The notes beneath the pieces are model-generated. The model was not told the DNA's origin, ran no database searches, and was given only the letters and a program-made list of their open reading frames with translations. From Antitrichia curtipendula (lineage: Eukaryota; Streptophyta; Bryopsida; Hypnales; Leucodontaceae): a stretch of 64,000 nucleotides of DNA. The stretch spans positions 28,579,567 to 28,643,566 of the forward strand of contig OX579636.1 in the NCBI GenBank assembly GCA_951230915.1. The letters run 5' to 3'. This document shows, piece by piece, positions 1-14,180 of the stretch (position 1 is its first letter; the number at the start of each line of letters is the position of its first letter). The position numbers and the translations under genes are program-made.

Positions 1-10
1 GAATATGTAC

Positions 11-3000
11 CTGTCCAGGTGATCTTCTAGCTTGAAGACCTTTCCCTTATAAATCCGAAGTCCCTCCCACACACCATCTCCCCCTTGTGTGATGGAGTCG
101 AACACTGAGACCTGGTGCATGAAAAAAAGTGTCTCATAATTGAAGCTGGAATTCTCTAGTCAAAAAACATTAATCAGCAGTGAGACAAATTACGATGTCT
201 TTGACTCAGTCTTTAGGAAATTAAAACTATCAATTTTGCAGTTAATTTCACTCTTGTGACATGCACCAAATCATCATGGACAACCATATGTCAGTCTCCT
301 ACTTTTCAATTAAATATTCAGTTTCAAAACTTCTAAGAGATAGCTTTGCTTACCAAACAATCCTATTACTTGAATTTTCAGTCCTTGAAACAGACATAAT
401 CATTCTGCCTCTGTCCTTTCACTCTTGACAACAATTAGCCCAGCTGAATGCTGTTAAGGTCTGCAGACTAACTAAAGTGTTGCCAGTTTCTGACATTTCG
501 GTTACATGCGAATCACTGACCTTCGCAGAAATCCGGGGAAGAAGTTGTCCGTTCACCCAAACAAGCAATTCTCCATTTTCTAAGCAAGGCAGTGGTGGAG
601 GTGCAGTAATTGCTGGAATAGGAAGTAAAGCCTCCCGCTTCAAGAAGTCATAGAATGGTTGATTTTGCTCCAGTAGCTTGTACAGCCTTTTAGGAAAGGG
701 CTGTTCCAATGCAGGTATTGTGACAATTTAATTATCACTTTGTAGTAATCAGGTTCAAGTTCACTACGTCTGTTTATAACACTAATAGTACAACCTTTGC
801 AACATTTTCAGCCACAGATCCCATGCATTAGAAACATAGCATTTTCTTTAGTTTGTTAGATCTAGATATTAAACTCAAGAGCACTTCCAAATTCTGAATG
901 AAAATATGTAAGGACGAACACATGCCCATCAAAATGGATGAAATCAAGGCAACGGTTCGTAACACAGTGCACAAAACATAATAGATATTAATAACCAGTT
1001 CTCGTAATTCCCGTTACCTCTCACAAGATAGGACCCTATTAATTCCGGGAAAAATATTTCATCACAAGAGAAGGGCGAAAATCTATGGGTAATAGAATGG
1101 TAAGTAGGGATGAATGTCTATAAGACACATGTGAACCCAATTTATTTTCTCCCTAGCAAAAATGTCATCCAAATCCTGTGATTTGACCCATTTTGGCTTG
1201 AGTGAAAGCATAACAAACCTTGTTTGCAAATGGTGGGGGTGGAGTGAATTCACTAGATTTGTGAACGCTGCTGTACCACCAGGGTGCCCATACACCATCT
1301 TCTGGTCTCGGACCTGCTTTCCACCTTCCAAGCAATATCACAAGCCCTATCCAATGTTAGATTACTGGCAGAAATAAATTGTACATTAAGACTTGCGGTT
1401 TCGGGTTTTTTGTTGGGTTATTAATTAATCTCTGCAACTATGGGGCATTCTCGGTATTTTTGTCAAGCCCTCAAGGAGGGTGTGTGCACACAAAAGATTT
1501 CACACGATTTGAACCTGCAGGACAAAGGATTTGAATTTTGAAGATTTGAAGTATTATTGTGTTAAAAACTTGCACGAAGTAAGGAAAATAGCCTTAGGAA
1601 AATAGAATTTGAGCACGAGTTGGAGTCATAATTGTAACAACAAAATAGGCCATACTAAATCTCATAACAACATAACAAAGTGCAGATATATTCATGATAA
1701 ACCGTTAAAAATGCATATGGAGCTTTAGCAATCGCGAGTTTACTCAAAAAATTCAGAGGTGCATACCGCAGCATTTGTGGTTGAAATGGAATATCAAGCA
1801 CAGAACACAGACTCCGAAGCATTCCCTGCTTATCAATAGATTACTCAACAATGAGCTGTAGCTTTTCAAAATGAGAAACTAGATCACAATCTTGCAAAAA
1901 TCATTGCACTAAAGAGTCGACGACAAAGATAAAAGTAAACTTTACTAAAACCAAAACTCAACTAATAAAAGAAGTGAACTATACAAAGCCCCAAATATCT
2001 ACCAAAGCAGATATACTATAAAAGAGATGGATATTATAATACCTCAGGGTTACGTCTTAAGTCTGTAGCATCAATTATAGGCGGCGATTGACCCAGGGAT
2101 CGAAGTTCCATGTAGAGCGCTGCTAGATGCACCATTTCTAACTCTGGGACCTCCTCTTGAAGCACCTTGTCAAAAGAGGGCTGTAGAAACAAAACTCCAA
2201 AGAAATGCAATAAATTTGCAGGAAGTCTCATATTATCCTGTAATCTCAAACATTCTTTAGAATTTGTGAGACCTCACCTTTGCTTTATTGAATTTCTACT
2301 ATCAAACTCTCCTATCTGTCTCAAACTGACAATCCTGAGACTCTACAAAACAGTGTCTTCAAATAGCGTTCATTGCAGTGGTGGAGAGGTTATGTTTAAT
2401 CGAACATCATATGTAACCTTGAGCACAGATTCAGGTCTCCCATTTTACATAAATACATTCTACATCCGCTTTAAACCAGCTGCTCTGCGACCCTGTCATG
2501 AGCCAATCCTCAAGAATTTGATGCAACCACTCAGTGAATTTGGGAACACCTTGTAAACCTTTAGGAAAGAGCATACTCACCAGAAACTCCAGAGGATTAC
2601 GTATAAGCAGAACGTGGCGTCCACGAAGCACATCATTTGTAAGGCAAGGAGTTCGTTGTTTCGCCATGTGCTGCCATTTAATTCAAAGTAAGTTCCCAAC
2701 CACGGAAATAAAACGAATCCTTACGGAATTAAATGAATTAATCATAAACATTCTAGAGTCTAGAATGGTCATTTCAATGTCATAAATGGAGCATGTATTG
2801 TCAGGATCACCTTGGCATAACGATACTTCTTCTTGCAAGGCCCGTGGATTATATCTCGCACTACCTTGTTGCCATCATTTTCCTACACCCCGTTGAAACA
2901 TTTGGTGCAATGAGAAGTCCTTGACTCAAAATCTTAATAAGTGTATGGATATTTGACTTATGGATCATCTACTTGGGAATTGGAAAGGACTTAGGACCCA

Positions 3001-4434
3001 ATTTGCAAAGTTATCTTCTAATGGCCTAATCAAACATCAATGGCCTAATCAAACAATTAGATTTCTATGTTCACTATAGGACAACCCCAAAAAACTTTAA
3101 TGAATTTAGGTTTTATATGACAATAGATGTACTATATGACAAATCATACCCTATACTTTGTTGATACAAGAATTATGTAAATCTTTAGAAGTGTATGACA
3201 ATTTTGACAATTAAATGGTCCACTAAGTAGGAACTAAATGAAAACTCATAAACCAACCTACAAAGTTTTCTTCTAATGTACTCCATTATACATTCTCGCA
3301 ATTAGCACTAGACTATCAAGGCAACAAGAACAATCACAAATACATAAGTCTCCCTGACTACTTCTCAAATTGTAGGAACAAAGTTGAAACATTTTACTAT
3401 ATTTGGTTAGGAAAAAAAGGACAATAACTATAGTCCCAAGACCAATGTGAATGGAGAGTTTGTTGGAGGTAGTTCTACTAACCAAGTCACATGTAAATTG
3501 GAAGTGCTACTATTAACTTTAGTAAGACTTACCATTTGGTTAAGCACCTCATGTTGAGAAGGATGGCAAACATTTGGTTTAAGGCACAAATAGTGTGCAT
3601 AAAGTGGTTCATCCAAGACCTCAGTATCATCTCGCTGCACTTATCAACAAACAAGCACCACATGGGTAAATGCCACTTCAAGCTATCTATGTAAACATGT
3701 CATGTTGGACAGATTCTTGCATAGCATTTTAGAAAAGTCTTATTCATCCTTAGAGGAATGGAATCTTTATGGGCATAAGAATATTTTATAATCTTTATAA
3801 AGATGCGCTCTAATTTCAATCAGTTTTCCATTCTCTCTCAGCTATGGATTCTTCCAGTCAAGAAGACAATATATGTGTGGGAAAATGGAAGTATAGAGAA
3901 CCCTAATGTATGTATAAAAACTGAGGCTACCCAATTCAGTCTCCAAGGTCGGAGGGTGATCCAATGCAAGATGAATCAGGAGCCGTTGGTGATCCAAATA
4001 GTGCAAGTTCTGATGGAGGAGGGAATTACTGGGGTCCCTGATCCAATTCAAGGACTGCAGAGGTATCAAGCCTGATGTACCATCATTTAACTCGACTGGG
4101 GCACACTTAGGGTTTGATCATCCGCATCGTTTGTCCCAAGGTCATTCCTACTCCTCTGTCCTTTTACAGATTTAGAATAGATTTGGAATCGATCGATTTC
4201 TTGAAAGAAAGTAACTGGAAACAAACTGACATTAATCCGACATGACGGAAGATAAAGGTATGAATCTCCATCCACCCAACAACATTGAATTGCGTCCGAA
4301 GCTCCTCAAGGGCAGCACGTGCTTACCTGCGCAAAGGAGTACATGAGGCTGGTGCTACACGATCGAGGGCCAGACCAAACATTGAGGACCTCCACGGAAG
4401 AAGCCTCGCCCGTTCCATCGCCATCCACCTTCAT
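11..4434 (-). CDS. Branched-chain aminotransferase-like protein with N-terminal sulfotransferase-like domain (5' part, 9 exons; 3' end beyond window)
   Basis: Exons read on the minus strand: 4434-4327, 3634-3533, 2882-2811, 2670-2581, 2180-2043, 1825-1767, 1324-1219, 700-521 and 111-11. All have GT/AG borders and compatible phases, giving about 319 residues. The start is the ATG at 4434. Exon 1 ends in [18 protein letters not shown], a P-loop-like motif of sulfotransferase type; exon 2 continues with [16 protein letters not shown], and exon 4 has [10 protein letters not shown] and LLIRNPLEF. Exon 7 carries [13 protein letters not shown]. Exons 8-9 enter the fold-type IV PLP aminotransferase domain ([14 protein letters not shown], then [19 protein letters not shown]). 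This order matches the plant proteins annotated 'branched-chain-amino-acid aminotransferase-like' (Arabidopsis At5g27410 type), about 560 aa, so roughly 240 residues, including the PLP lysine, lie off the left edge. Known only by family: the PLP half resembles D-amino-acid/branched-chain transaminases; the role of the front domain is not established. No frameshift or stop was seen. Confidence 0.9.
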
Positions 4435-6631
4435 CTCCGACCCTATGGTACAAATCCCACTACACCCCAACTCCAAAATCACCCTTCCAAAAACCTAATC
4501 GAAATCAATCCCACAGCAAATCCAAGCAAGGACTTGGCACAAATCACTTCCCCCTATCCAAAGCACTTCCCCCTTTCCAGGGTCGAAGCCGGAGCCGGAG
4601 CCCAGCTCTAACTTCAAAAGTTAAAATCACTTCTTCCCTTTCCCAAGCCCAATCAAATCCCGTGCTGCAAATTTTGAACTTCCAGTACTACCTTCGTTCC
4701 AATCAAGTCTCCCCTTCCGAAGCCCAAACCAATGCCACTGCATATCCCAGTACTAACGTGCCGTGGTTCAAATCACTCCCACCTTCCCAAAGCCCAAGCG
4801 AAACTACCACTGCAAATCCCAGCACTAAGTTACCTTCGTTCAAGTTCAAACCACTACTGTAGCCCAATCAAATCCCGCGCTGCCAATTCCAGCACACAGG
4901 CTTTTGATCCAATCAATCCCTTGCCTCCTTCCCAGCAGACACGCCCAGCCAAGAATGCAATCGGAACACACCCCAATTCCCCACGGGCCAAAGGTCAACA
5001 GCAGCAAACTTAAGTCAAGGTAGCGGCTATCCTACCACATCGAGCCACTGCTATTAATAAAGACTACTGTAATGGTTCCGATAAGTCTTTACCCTACATC
5101 GGGGTACGACTCCGCACAGTGTGCACATTGAGCTTCACTAATTTACTGCGCAAGTATGCATCCTATGCATCCCTGTGCACCTCGACGTCACGGCCAAGAG
5201 GCAAGGGCCATGGACACGCGCCATGTGCAATAAGAAGGAAAGCGCTGGAAGCCTGGAACTGCGTAATTAAGATAGTCTTCCCACTTTCCCTGGCCCCACG
5301 ACTGAAAGCCAGGAGGATCTTCAGGTCTGGCAAGTACTCTGCTTCCGCGCGGCACGCAAGCGACCGACCGATTTAGTTAAACTTATCACACTTGGCATTG
5401 TTGGTAACGTAATTGACAGTCTACAAAACACGGTCCGTGGAATCTTTGAACGAGAGAAGAACAATCGGTCCGGACAAACGAGACCCACGGCGTGACGAAC
5501 GTGAGCGCCAGCGCCAGCGATGCTACAGGGATGCTCGTCTTCTGCTGCACAGGAGTGACAGGACTTCGACGACGTTGGGACTTGGGGAAAACGAGGGGTT
5601 AGGGGGGGGCTTAAGAGCATCCCCACCAATTCTTCCCTATAACTTGAACATTTCACCGAATTGAATGTAATTACCTTTTTTTTTTTTTTGCCTTGTTGTA
5701 ATAAGCTAAATTATATTTTTCTGGTACAGTCTTGCACACACATCTTTCCCCCCCCCCCCCCAAAAAAAAAAAAACCTTGCTCCGAATTTGTCCTAAATAT
5801 TCTTTTCAAACAAGTTCAATTATTGAATTATTCCTCCATCAATTTATTTTCAATTTATTGTAATTAAATTTAATTCAATAGAAGTAATAACTTAATTAGT
5901 AACAATGTTACCTTAATTAGTAGGTTAATAACTTCAGACCACATGACCTCAATCAAACACCTAAACAATTACAACATAATAACAAGAATGCATAACTTAA
6001 CTAAAGGCTAGTAAAAGAAGCTTCTAATGGTACATTTACTGGTCAGCAAGGTCAAATATAGTCAACAAGAGGAGAAAAAACCAAGCACTCTTAGGGAAAA
6101 ACAATGATACAAGTTACCACATTCCAATTCCCTATCCAACATCTCATATAGGGAATTCAAATCTCCCTTCCCTAAATTTTTAGGGTTAGGGACCTCTAGT
6201 AGGGAGTTCTTCCCTATTAAGATGAAACTCATCCATATAAGAATAGAGAAGCCCCTCTGTTGGTGGGAATGTTCTTAAGGTGGGTTGCTATTGTGGCATT
6301 GGAGATATAGGAACAAGAGGGGACTTGGGGTCCAATCCAAACATCTAATAGTTGCCATTGAGATTTGATTTCCACAAGGGTACCTCCAATTTCAACTTGC
6401 TATTTTGGCCGATTGTGGTAGCTCATAATTGAGTTGGATGGATACTGCAAGAAAGGCAACAATTGTGTTGTACAATTTTGTTTTTTTTCTTATTAAAGAT
6501 CCCTCCTAAAATCCGTCCAAGCCCTCTAATTCTATATTTGTGGTTTGCAAGACCTAGAGGCTAGAGGTCCAATTTGAAGGAAGACCCTTTTTTTGTTTAG
6601 AATTGAAGCTCCAATTGTCCAATAGAAAACC
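4435..6631. other. Upstream/intergenic region without a recognisable gene
   Basis: The first about 1.2 kb upstream of the aminotransferase-like gene has higher GC than what follows and holds its likely 5' UTR and promoter, plus several short overlapping frames on both strands that look random. I see no conserved protein motif. After about 5660 the DNA becomes AT-rich, with homopolymer runs (T at about 5673-5687, C at 5748-5761 followed directly by A to 5774). Confidence 0.5.
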
Positions 6632-7048
6632 GATTCTTAGAGTCAATTGCTATTGGGCTCCTAGACCTTTGAGAATTAGAGGCGAGCGTCCAAGAGCATG
6701 CACATCTAAGAGGGCCCTCTTGCATTTCTATTGGTTTGCCGTACTTCAATTTGTCACCCAAAGTTTAGTAGCTCGCTGTTCCAAATTAACAATTACCAGC
6801 TCCAAATCAAGTCTTCCTCCAACAATTATAACACATAGATTTGAAAAAGTTACAATCAATTTGTTTTTTTCTTCAAATAATCCTCACCTAGGCCAACGTC
6901 TAGATCTTCTACCTTTGCAAAGTCATTTTGCAAGGGTCAAAGGCTAGATGTCCGACTTGAGGGAACTTGAAGCTCAAGTTATAGTGGAGAGTGCCTAGAC
7001 CATTAAATTCAAGAGGTCTAGGAGCCCAATGGCAATTGATTCTTACCT
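6632..7048. repeat. Inverted-repeat element, possible decayed TIR transposon
   Basis: Arms of about 40 bp at 6632-6672 and 7006-7048 are reverse complements with few mismatches; both contain the core GGGCTCCTAGACCT or its complement. The spacer of about 330 bp has no coding signal. Related CTAGAGG/CTAGATG words recur at about 6549-6565 and 6940-6960, so the element may be larger or nested. I could not find a clear target-site duplication. The region from 7049 to 7961 is AT-rich and shows nothing further. Confidence 0.45.
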
Positions 7049-7961
7049 TTAATTTGTTGTGGTGTTTGGAGGCCTTCCAAACTACTTCAAACTACTCAAA
7101 TCCAAAGCAAGGCTAAAATTTTCATATACAATCATTCTCTAATAAATTCAATTGTAGGATCCTTTAGTGGACTTGTTCAAGTACATCTTCCCCAAGTTTC
7201 ACAAAGAAAATCCCTAGCCATTGCAAATTTAAACTTTTCAAAGTAATTTTTTCTTGCCCTTTCCACAGGTGAAGTTGTCTTTCAACATTTGTAGAATAAA
7301 GAACACATGTCTTGTAACTTGTGCGCCTTTTAGTCAATGAATTGGAAAATGGGTTAAAAATACATGGAAAACAATTTATGTAGAAAAAATTTTGTACTTA
7401 TATTTTAAGAAATTATATAGAAGAAGATAGGAAGGTGGTACTAGATGAAAAAAACACTTTAATCACTAATAACTTTTACAAAAAATTGAGAATTATTAAT
7501 TTATGTAGTGGAAATATTCTAGTAAACAATGAATATTTTGTCTTTTTATTTTTATTTGGAAATTTTGAGTTCGAAATACAACTTTATATTTGTTTTTTAT
7601 TTCATTTTCCTCAAAATAAAACTCATAAATTTCATCTCATTATTCAAAATAGAATGGTTCAAATGTTTTGTGTGCAAGTGTTAATCTATTAAATAAAATA
7701 AAATAATCTTTCTAAGAGTATATTTTTAGTTGTTTGATACTTTACTTTGACATTGAAATTGAGAAAACCCTTATAACTTTGCAATATTTATTGGAATGAC
7801 ATGAAACAAAGCTTTACATGCAAATTATGATGATTAGTGTCCATCCTGAAACTTTCATGCAAAAGTTCCAAATTATGAAGTCAATATCCCCAAGTTCTCA
7901 AAAATTCCAAAATTATCTTCTTAGTCAAATTTCAAAGTCTAATGTATGTCATAAAGAAATA

Positions 7962-8529
7962 CTCCCTCCGTCCCAAAATGTTCTTCCTGTTGGCCTTCAT
8001 TTTTTGTCCCAAAATGATCTTCCTGTTGTACTTTGTGAGCTGCAAATTGGTCAAATTTAACTTTTGGTTGTTCTCTAGGACTAACAAAACAATTCCAAGC
8101 GATAGTTCCTCCTCCATCTATGCAATCACTAATCAAAAGACAAATAAAATGGTTGAAGGGGTCAATCAACACTTTTTGTTTTTATTTTTTGCATCTCTTT
8201 GAATATTATCTAATTGAAGGAAATGAAGGTTTTGGGAGGCAAAATATAGGTCCACATATGGTCTTTGACTTATTCTAACCACCCACAACATGACGATCTC
8301 ACACTCAATAATTAAATAACCACTGGTGCTCTTTGAAAATACCCAAAAAATTTCACTTTTCAATAATTCAAAACTACACTTTAAAAAGGGCTTCAAAACT
8401 CAAAGTTTCAAGGGCAATAGGAGTACACCAAACTCCATATGTAGTGCAAAACAGGCTTTAAAAATGTTATTTTTAGTCTTAATCCGGAACATTTTGTCTA
8501 ACAGGAAGATCATTTTGGGACGGAGGGAG
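7962..8529. mobile_element. Stowaway-type MITE (Tc1/mariner), 568 bp
   Basis: The terminal inverted repeats CTCCCTCCGTCCCAAAATG (left) and ATTTTGGGACGGAGGGAG (right) are the classic plant Stowaway ends. The element is flanked by the TA dinucleotide at 7960-7961 and 8530-8531, as expected for a mariner target duplication. The left end has an internal direct repeat: the CCCAAAATG.TCTTCCTGTT block occurs twice, at about 7972 and 8009. No transposase frame is present, so it is non-autonomous. At 568 bp it is longer than most Stowaway MITEs. Confidence 0.9.
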
Positions 8530-9827
8530 TACATTTCTATTGTATGTCATAAAAATTTCAGATTTATTAGTCAAAATTTTAATTACCATGAACTTTTGAA
8601 GCTATAGTGAAGAAATATTGTATCAAATGTAAAACATGGTTAAATTTTTTGAAAACTTCATAATAAAAGTAAATTATAGCATAAATTATAGCATTGGAGT
8701 AAAGAAAAAAATTCCATATCACTCTATATTTAGAAATGTGGTCATAGATCCTCAACCTCAACCTTCAATAAAGTGCTTATTTTAAAGAATTAAAAAATAA
8801 ATCTAAGTGGAGTTGAAAATTTAATTTAGAAGCGTTACCTTGTTAGATTTGCTGAAAAGCAAAAAAAAAAAGCATTTTGAATATCAAAATAAATATTAAG
8901 GAAAAAAACCCTCAAAATATTCAAATAAATTCTATAGGTGTACCAATTTTTTGATAAAATACATTGCATAAAATAAAACAAGAAGTGAACTAATATGACT
9001 CAAACTTAAGTTAATGATGAAGATATGTAAAGTTGGAAGCTTAACCTCTATTTGTGAAGAAGACAACCACATGATTACATGCAATCATTCCTTGTTGTCA
9101 TTCCACAAAAAAGACAAATTGATTCACAATTCAAATGCAATCTCAGATTAAAAACAAACTAAAGACCAAAGAAAGGATGACTTTCAAGATAATTCTATTG
9201 TTTTCCTATTTCTAATAGCATTTGTCTTTCCCACCTCCTTCAAGAAGGTCCAACATAATTCTAAGGGATCATTAATACATGAAACCTCAAACCCATAACC
9301 TTAAATCCATAAATTTTATCTATTTAATTGATCTTGTAATTTACATTGTCAAATTCAAAAAATAAATTAAGTTGTCTTTCATTGTGGTCTCTTTTGAATT
9401 CACACCAAGACCATCTACTGTTGTTCCTTACACTAGGTTCAAACTCCTCCTGAAATGCATTGTATCTTCTTATCCAACGAGACAATGTCATAGTTGTTAT
9501 TTCTAACTTGTCATCATCTTTAGTTGATTGTCAAGAGTAAATATGGACCATATTGTATACATAAATCAATAAATAAATTCAGATGCGGTTAAATTTTACA
9601 CCACCACCATCAGAGAAGAATATGGCATGTGTTGTCAAAAAAAATACACAAAAATTGGACAAAAGAAAGAGCCTTCGTATGATCTACTCAAAACTGCTGA
9701 AAACAACACGTGGACACGAGTACCCGGAATCACAAACAGAATTTCAAGACGTGATTTGGTGTTGGTTCAACATCATCATCGTACAGCACTTTCCTGCCGA
9801 AGTGAAGTGAAAGAAATTTCTTCGTAG
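8530..9827. other. AT-rich intergenic DNA
   Basis: No coding frame with recognisable content. It lies between the Stowaway element and the stop codon of the lpxA gene, and the last few hundred bases are the likely 3' flank of that gene. The word TGTATGTCATAAA occurs on both sides of the Stowaway element (about 7944 and 8540). Confidence 0.5.
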
Positions 9828-12800
9828 TCAGACACTAGTCCAATGCCTAAACATGCAAATCCCTCGACGCTTCTCCCCAAAGCAGTTCCGCACAGAGCGC
9901 AGCATGGCCACCACCGCTGGAACCTCGGCCAACTCCTCGTTGGCCTCCTGCACAGCAAGGTAGCCATCACAACCAATGGAAGAGATGATCAATGAAAGCT
10001 TTTTGCAACCTCGGTAGTGCTGCATGACAGTGAAGAAGTAATTGAAGTCACAGGGACCGCGTCTAGAACCCCTGTGAACGCTTACTATCAAACTCCTTTC
10101 AATCACATTTCTATGCAAATTCTTCAGACATGACAAGTGACAGTGAAAATATAAGGTGAGTTTTGAACTGGGTATATTTTGTTTCCAGGAGGATGCGATA
10201 TTAGAGAAGGTGATACTAAAGAGCTCTGGATGTAATCAGTACACTCGTCAGCCTCTGTAGGTTACTCCACGCTGTGTTCTCTACATTCTCACTAACTAAG
10301 AGAATCATTCACACTAAGAGAAGATCAAAGCATTATTGAGTTTCAAACATGTAATGATGTTGTAGAGATTGAAAACCAATTTTTTAATTATCACGTAATG
10401 TTAGATATAAGGCAATTTGGTATTTGAAGGAAACCCAAAGAGACCAAAGAATGTAGAGGTTCACAAATATGATTCAAAAACCTATCTTGAACATGCACAA
10501 CAGATACGTACCAAGTCAACAAGTCGATCTTCAAGACCCCCCGCGTCTGGGTCGCTGTTCATGAACAACTTCTGATAAGTTCGTCGGATACTTTTGACCT
10601 GAGAATAACATCCGAGGTTAGGTTAAGCAAACAGAAGATTGAAGATAATCATGAATTAAAACAACGTGGAATAGATGGTAGAAGATGCTGGTAGCTCTAT
10701 AATAATAGATTGAATTTACACCTCTATTTCAGAAAATCCAAGGCGCCGCATGCCTTCTAAATTCAAACCCCTTAATTCTGCACGATCTCCAGACACCATC
10801 ATGTACATGGGTACATCCCTTGAGACCTGTCAGACAAAGTACCCCCCACCCAAAGTCATGAATTTCAATTCTGGACAGCCCGGCAAACTTCAGTTCTCCA
10901 ATTTTAATCATACAAGCAAAAATTGGCTTCCAAAATCTTCAGAGAATTATTTGGAATGTCGACCTAGAGGTAAAGAAAACCTTCCAAGATGTGGGCAAGC
11001 GATCAGAGGGGCCACATCTGGTACTAAAAAATGCAAGATGAGATTAAGCAACCTCCTAAGAGCATAAGCGTAGAGATTCACCGCGTGCTGCTAAAAAACT
11101 CATATATTACAAGAACCACCAGCATTAAATCGTGAATGAGCAAGCCAAACAAGAAGAAAATCTGGAAACATTGAGTATTTTCAAAAAGACGAGTGTTTTC
11201 AAAAATTGTAGGGTGGAGTACCATGGAGCCACCGGCGAGGAAAGAATATGAATCAATATGACAATGTTGATGTATTGCAACCGCCCCACCCGTATGAATA
11301 TAGTCCTGCCACAGAGAACATTGACTTGGTAAGGATGCCGAGTATCACTTGTAGATTCCCAAAGTGGCCATCGCCATATGCCTAGTTCTCGAAAAATTGT
11401 GTCTACAAGTATGGAAGGCAAGAAGTGAAACTAGGGTTTATCTGCTTTGACAAAACTGTAAAAACGTAGCAAGCCCAATTAACCTGGATATCATATTGAA
11501 GAGATATCTAATGCATTACTTCAGGTAAGGAGGAAGATATACCTCAAGTATGACATGGCCTCCAATGAGAGTACCATTAGCGAGGATATTGTGATTACCC
11601 AGTTTACAATCATGAGCTATGTGACAGGAGCCCATTATCAGATTATTATCACCTATAACCTGCCAAAAGCAGCAACAAAAGCATTCGTCTGTGAGTGGGT
11701 ACTAAAAACACCGTAACGGACAAAACCCAAGACTATGTTGGGTAACACAATGAGCGGAAAGATCACATACCGTACAATCATTTGGCTTTGAGGATCTGTG
11801 TATGCTAGCATACTCCCGGATATCATTATTATTACCAATGTGGAGATAACACTCATCTCCCTCCTGCACAATATTATACACACAAAATGATTAGGGAATT
11901 TCACAACCCTGAGTGGTACCCTCCTAGTCTTGAAATGAAGGTTCAAACTTTAACCCCTCTGGTTATCAGCATTTTCAGTCTTTCAATGTTTTTCAGTAAA
12001 TTGATAGGTACATACAAAACAGTCATTTTGTTACTGCCCAGATAACACTCAAATGACTTTTGTAAAATATATCATCTTAGCACACACTACATTCATACAA
12101 TTCTAGCACTAAAATGACATTTATTTCATTACTCAAAATCTTCAAATATTAGTGGATACGAAAATGATGTAACTACAATTGCTGATTCAATGACACTGAT
12201 ACAATGACCGATATGATAGAAAAGAAACCACACCTTGTATTTCATGTCCTGGCACTTAACCCCAACAACGGCATGATAGCCAATAGTGTTGTGATTGCCG
12301 ATAACTGTGCGTCCTGAGATGTCTGCACCAACCACTGCACCACTGATGCACAATGTCCATTAGACACCGATCTGCTAAATGCTTGATACATACTGCATAA
12401 AGAGTATCCAGCTCATACACATACCCTAAACCCTAAACCCTATCATCCATTTGTCCAGTTGCAATGACGAAATTAAGAAAATCGCGTGCAAGAAATCACA
12501 TAACGGGATAGGGACTTACTTCATGACTTCACAACCTTCTCCAAGTTCTGTGTTCCCACATACGTGACTGCCAGCATGTAGCTTGCAGCCATATCCTATT
12601 GATACACCAGGCCCCACTGTACAAAAGGCACCAATGATAACACCCTGCAAGATGAAATTGCTGATTTTTAGGGTTACCACCATTTGGAAAGCAACTGCAT
12701 CAGTTGACAATAAATGCATTGATAATTCAAGGAAACCTCTTATGACACCTTAAAGAAAGAAGGTAGAACGAATAAAAATAATTTTTGCACCAATCAACGT

Positions 12801-14032
12801 GTAGGATTTCTTGTTATCTCAAGCTTGTTGCTTCGTCCTATGCAATATAAGTGGCACTTAAAAGCAACAAGTCTCAAATATAATAGTTGGCTTACATGCT
12901 TTATAAGCTTCAAAACCTAAAGCTTCAAGAGTAGGTAACATAAACCATCAGGACTACTAGACAGTGCATCAACTTTGAAGACGAAAAACTCACCTCACCT
13001 ATGAAGGCGTCCGGATGAACTATCGCTGTGTCATGGATACTCCTGCTCTCCGGAAGTACACTCGTCAATGCCGCGTTCACCATGGTTGTGGATACGGCAT
13101 CCCCCTTCCCCTTTCTCCCAAGTGGCACAATATTTTCGGTTTGAATCTCATCCCTCTTCTCTGAAAAGTCAGGCTCTGCAGGACACACAGTAAAATTCAG
13201 TAAAAATCGGCCCATTTGGTAAGCCAAAACACTTTACTAGAAAATTCTGAAGAAATTCAAACAGTTGAACATACCTGCCACTGCACTAGACTTCATTCCC
13301 CTGTTGCAGGAACGCTGTCTCTCAAACAAACCCCTCCGGGTTGCCGTCAGCGTGTTCTGGGAAACAAAAACCACACCCACTCAGATTTCAAACCTTGAAT
13401 TCAAAATGAAAAAATCACTGCGCCAATAACTGCACATATCAATTCATGCATAACTCAAACTACAAATATGAACATATTGTAGAAAACCACCCCCAATAAC
13501 TATGAGGAGGTTGTTAGTTTATAGGTTCCGTAACAGGATGGAATACTGGTAATGGAATTCAGATCTCTACATGAAGGCAAGTTGTTCTGATACGAATTCG
13601 GGGATTAGAATCTCACAAAGCCCAAAATGGAAAGAAGGAAGAGAATCCCGCAGTGGAAATTGTGCACTAAAAAAAAGACCATATTCTAGAAAAAAACACA
13701 AGCAACGTTACAATTGGCATTGATAAACGCGGCTAGATCTTCTAGAATACCTCTTGGAGTTTTTTCTACTAATGAAATATGCCTCTCTGGTTGTGTTGTG
13801 ATGCTCTGTTTTTAATAGAGTGATCATCCCTTTTGCTTCCAAAGAAGGAAAGAGACAGGTATGTACAGTAGGGTAAACAGGTGAAGTGGTGGAAAGAATA
13901 ACATACAGAGAGGAGGCTCCATCTGGTGGAAATCGGCACGAACAGTGAAGATCGCTGTACCGAGGACGAAGCAGGCATGGAAGTGCACGGGACACTGCCT
14001 CCCAACAGACTTGAAAAGACTTGGGAGGCCAT
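9828..14032 (-). CDS. lpxA: Acyl-[ACP]--UDP-N-acetylglucosamine O-acyltransferase (LpxA), organellar, 11 exons, 409 aa
   Basis: Exons (minus): 14032-13907, 13356-13275, 13175-12994, 12644-12520, 12342-12234, 11863-11771, 11659-11543, 11305-11222, 10826-10722, 10598-10512 and 9947-9828. The total is 1230 nt with an intact frame. LpxA transfers a hydroxyacyl chain from acyl-ACP to UDP-GlcNAc, the first step of lipid A-type synthesis; in Arabidopsis the enzyme is mitochondrial. Residues 1 to about 114 are a Ser/Arg-rich extension ([16 protein letters not shown]...) consistent with a targeting peptide. From about 115 come left-handed beta-helix hexapeptide repeats ([42 protein letters not shown]). 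HIAHDC at about 252-257 carries the two histidines of the active site, the second being the catalytic base in bacterial Lpx[13 protein letters not shown] and the C-terminal [10 protein letters not shown] end match plant LpxA. It is longer than Arabidopsis LpxA mainly because of the N-terminal extension. The exon 9 stretch [17 protein letters not shown] is well conserved. It ends 5.4 kb from gene 1 and begins 149 bp downstream of gene 3. Confidence 0.95.
12424..12442. repeat. Short interstitial telomere-like repeat in an lpxA intron
   Basis: Consecutive CCCTAAA units (CCCTAAACCCTAAACCCTA) lie inside the intron between lpxA exons 4 and 5. This is the Arabidopsis-type plant telomere repeat. A second telo-box-like AACCCTAAACCC lies at about 16164-16175 in the first intron of the CofE-like gene. 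Such words are common near plant housekeeping promoters and do not imply a chromosome end. Confidence 0.8.
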
Positions 14033-14180
14033 GGCACTGCCACTCTCAACCTGCAGCTTCTCTAGAAGAAGCCAACAACACTGTGTCCCTCGTGGAGTCG
14101 GCAAATCTTCGCTACTTGGAGTGCAATCTTGAGGCCTAATGGAGTTCTCACGGGCATCGCCACCCCAGCTCTCTGTTAGC

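Noticed and set aside
12424..12442. Possible ancestral chromosome end from CCCTAAA repeats
   Set aside because: Only about three units, inside an intron; such short tracts are common and not evidence of a fusion.
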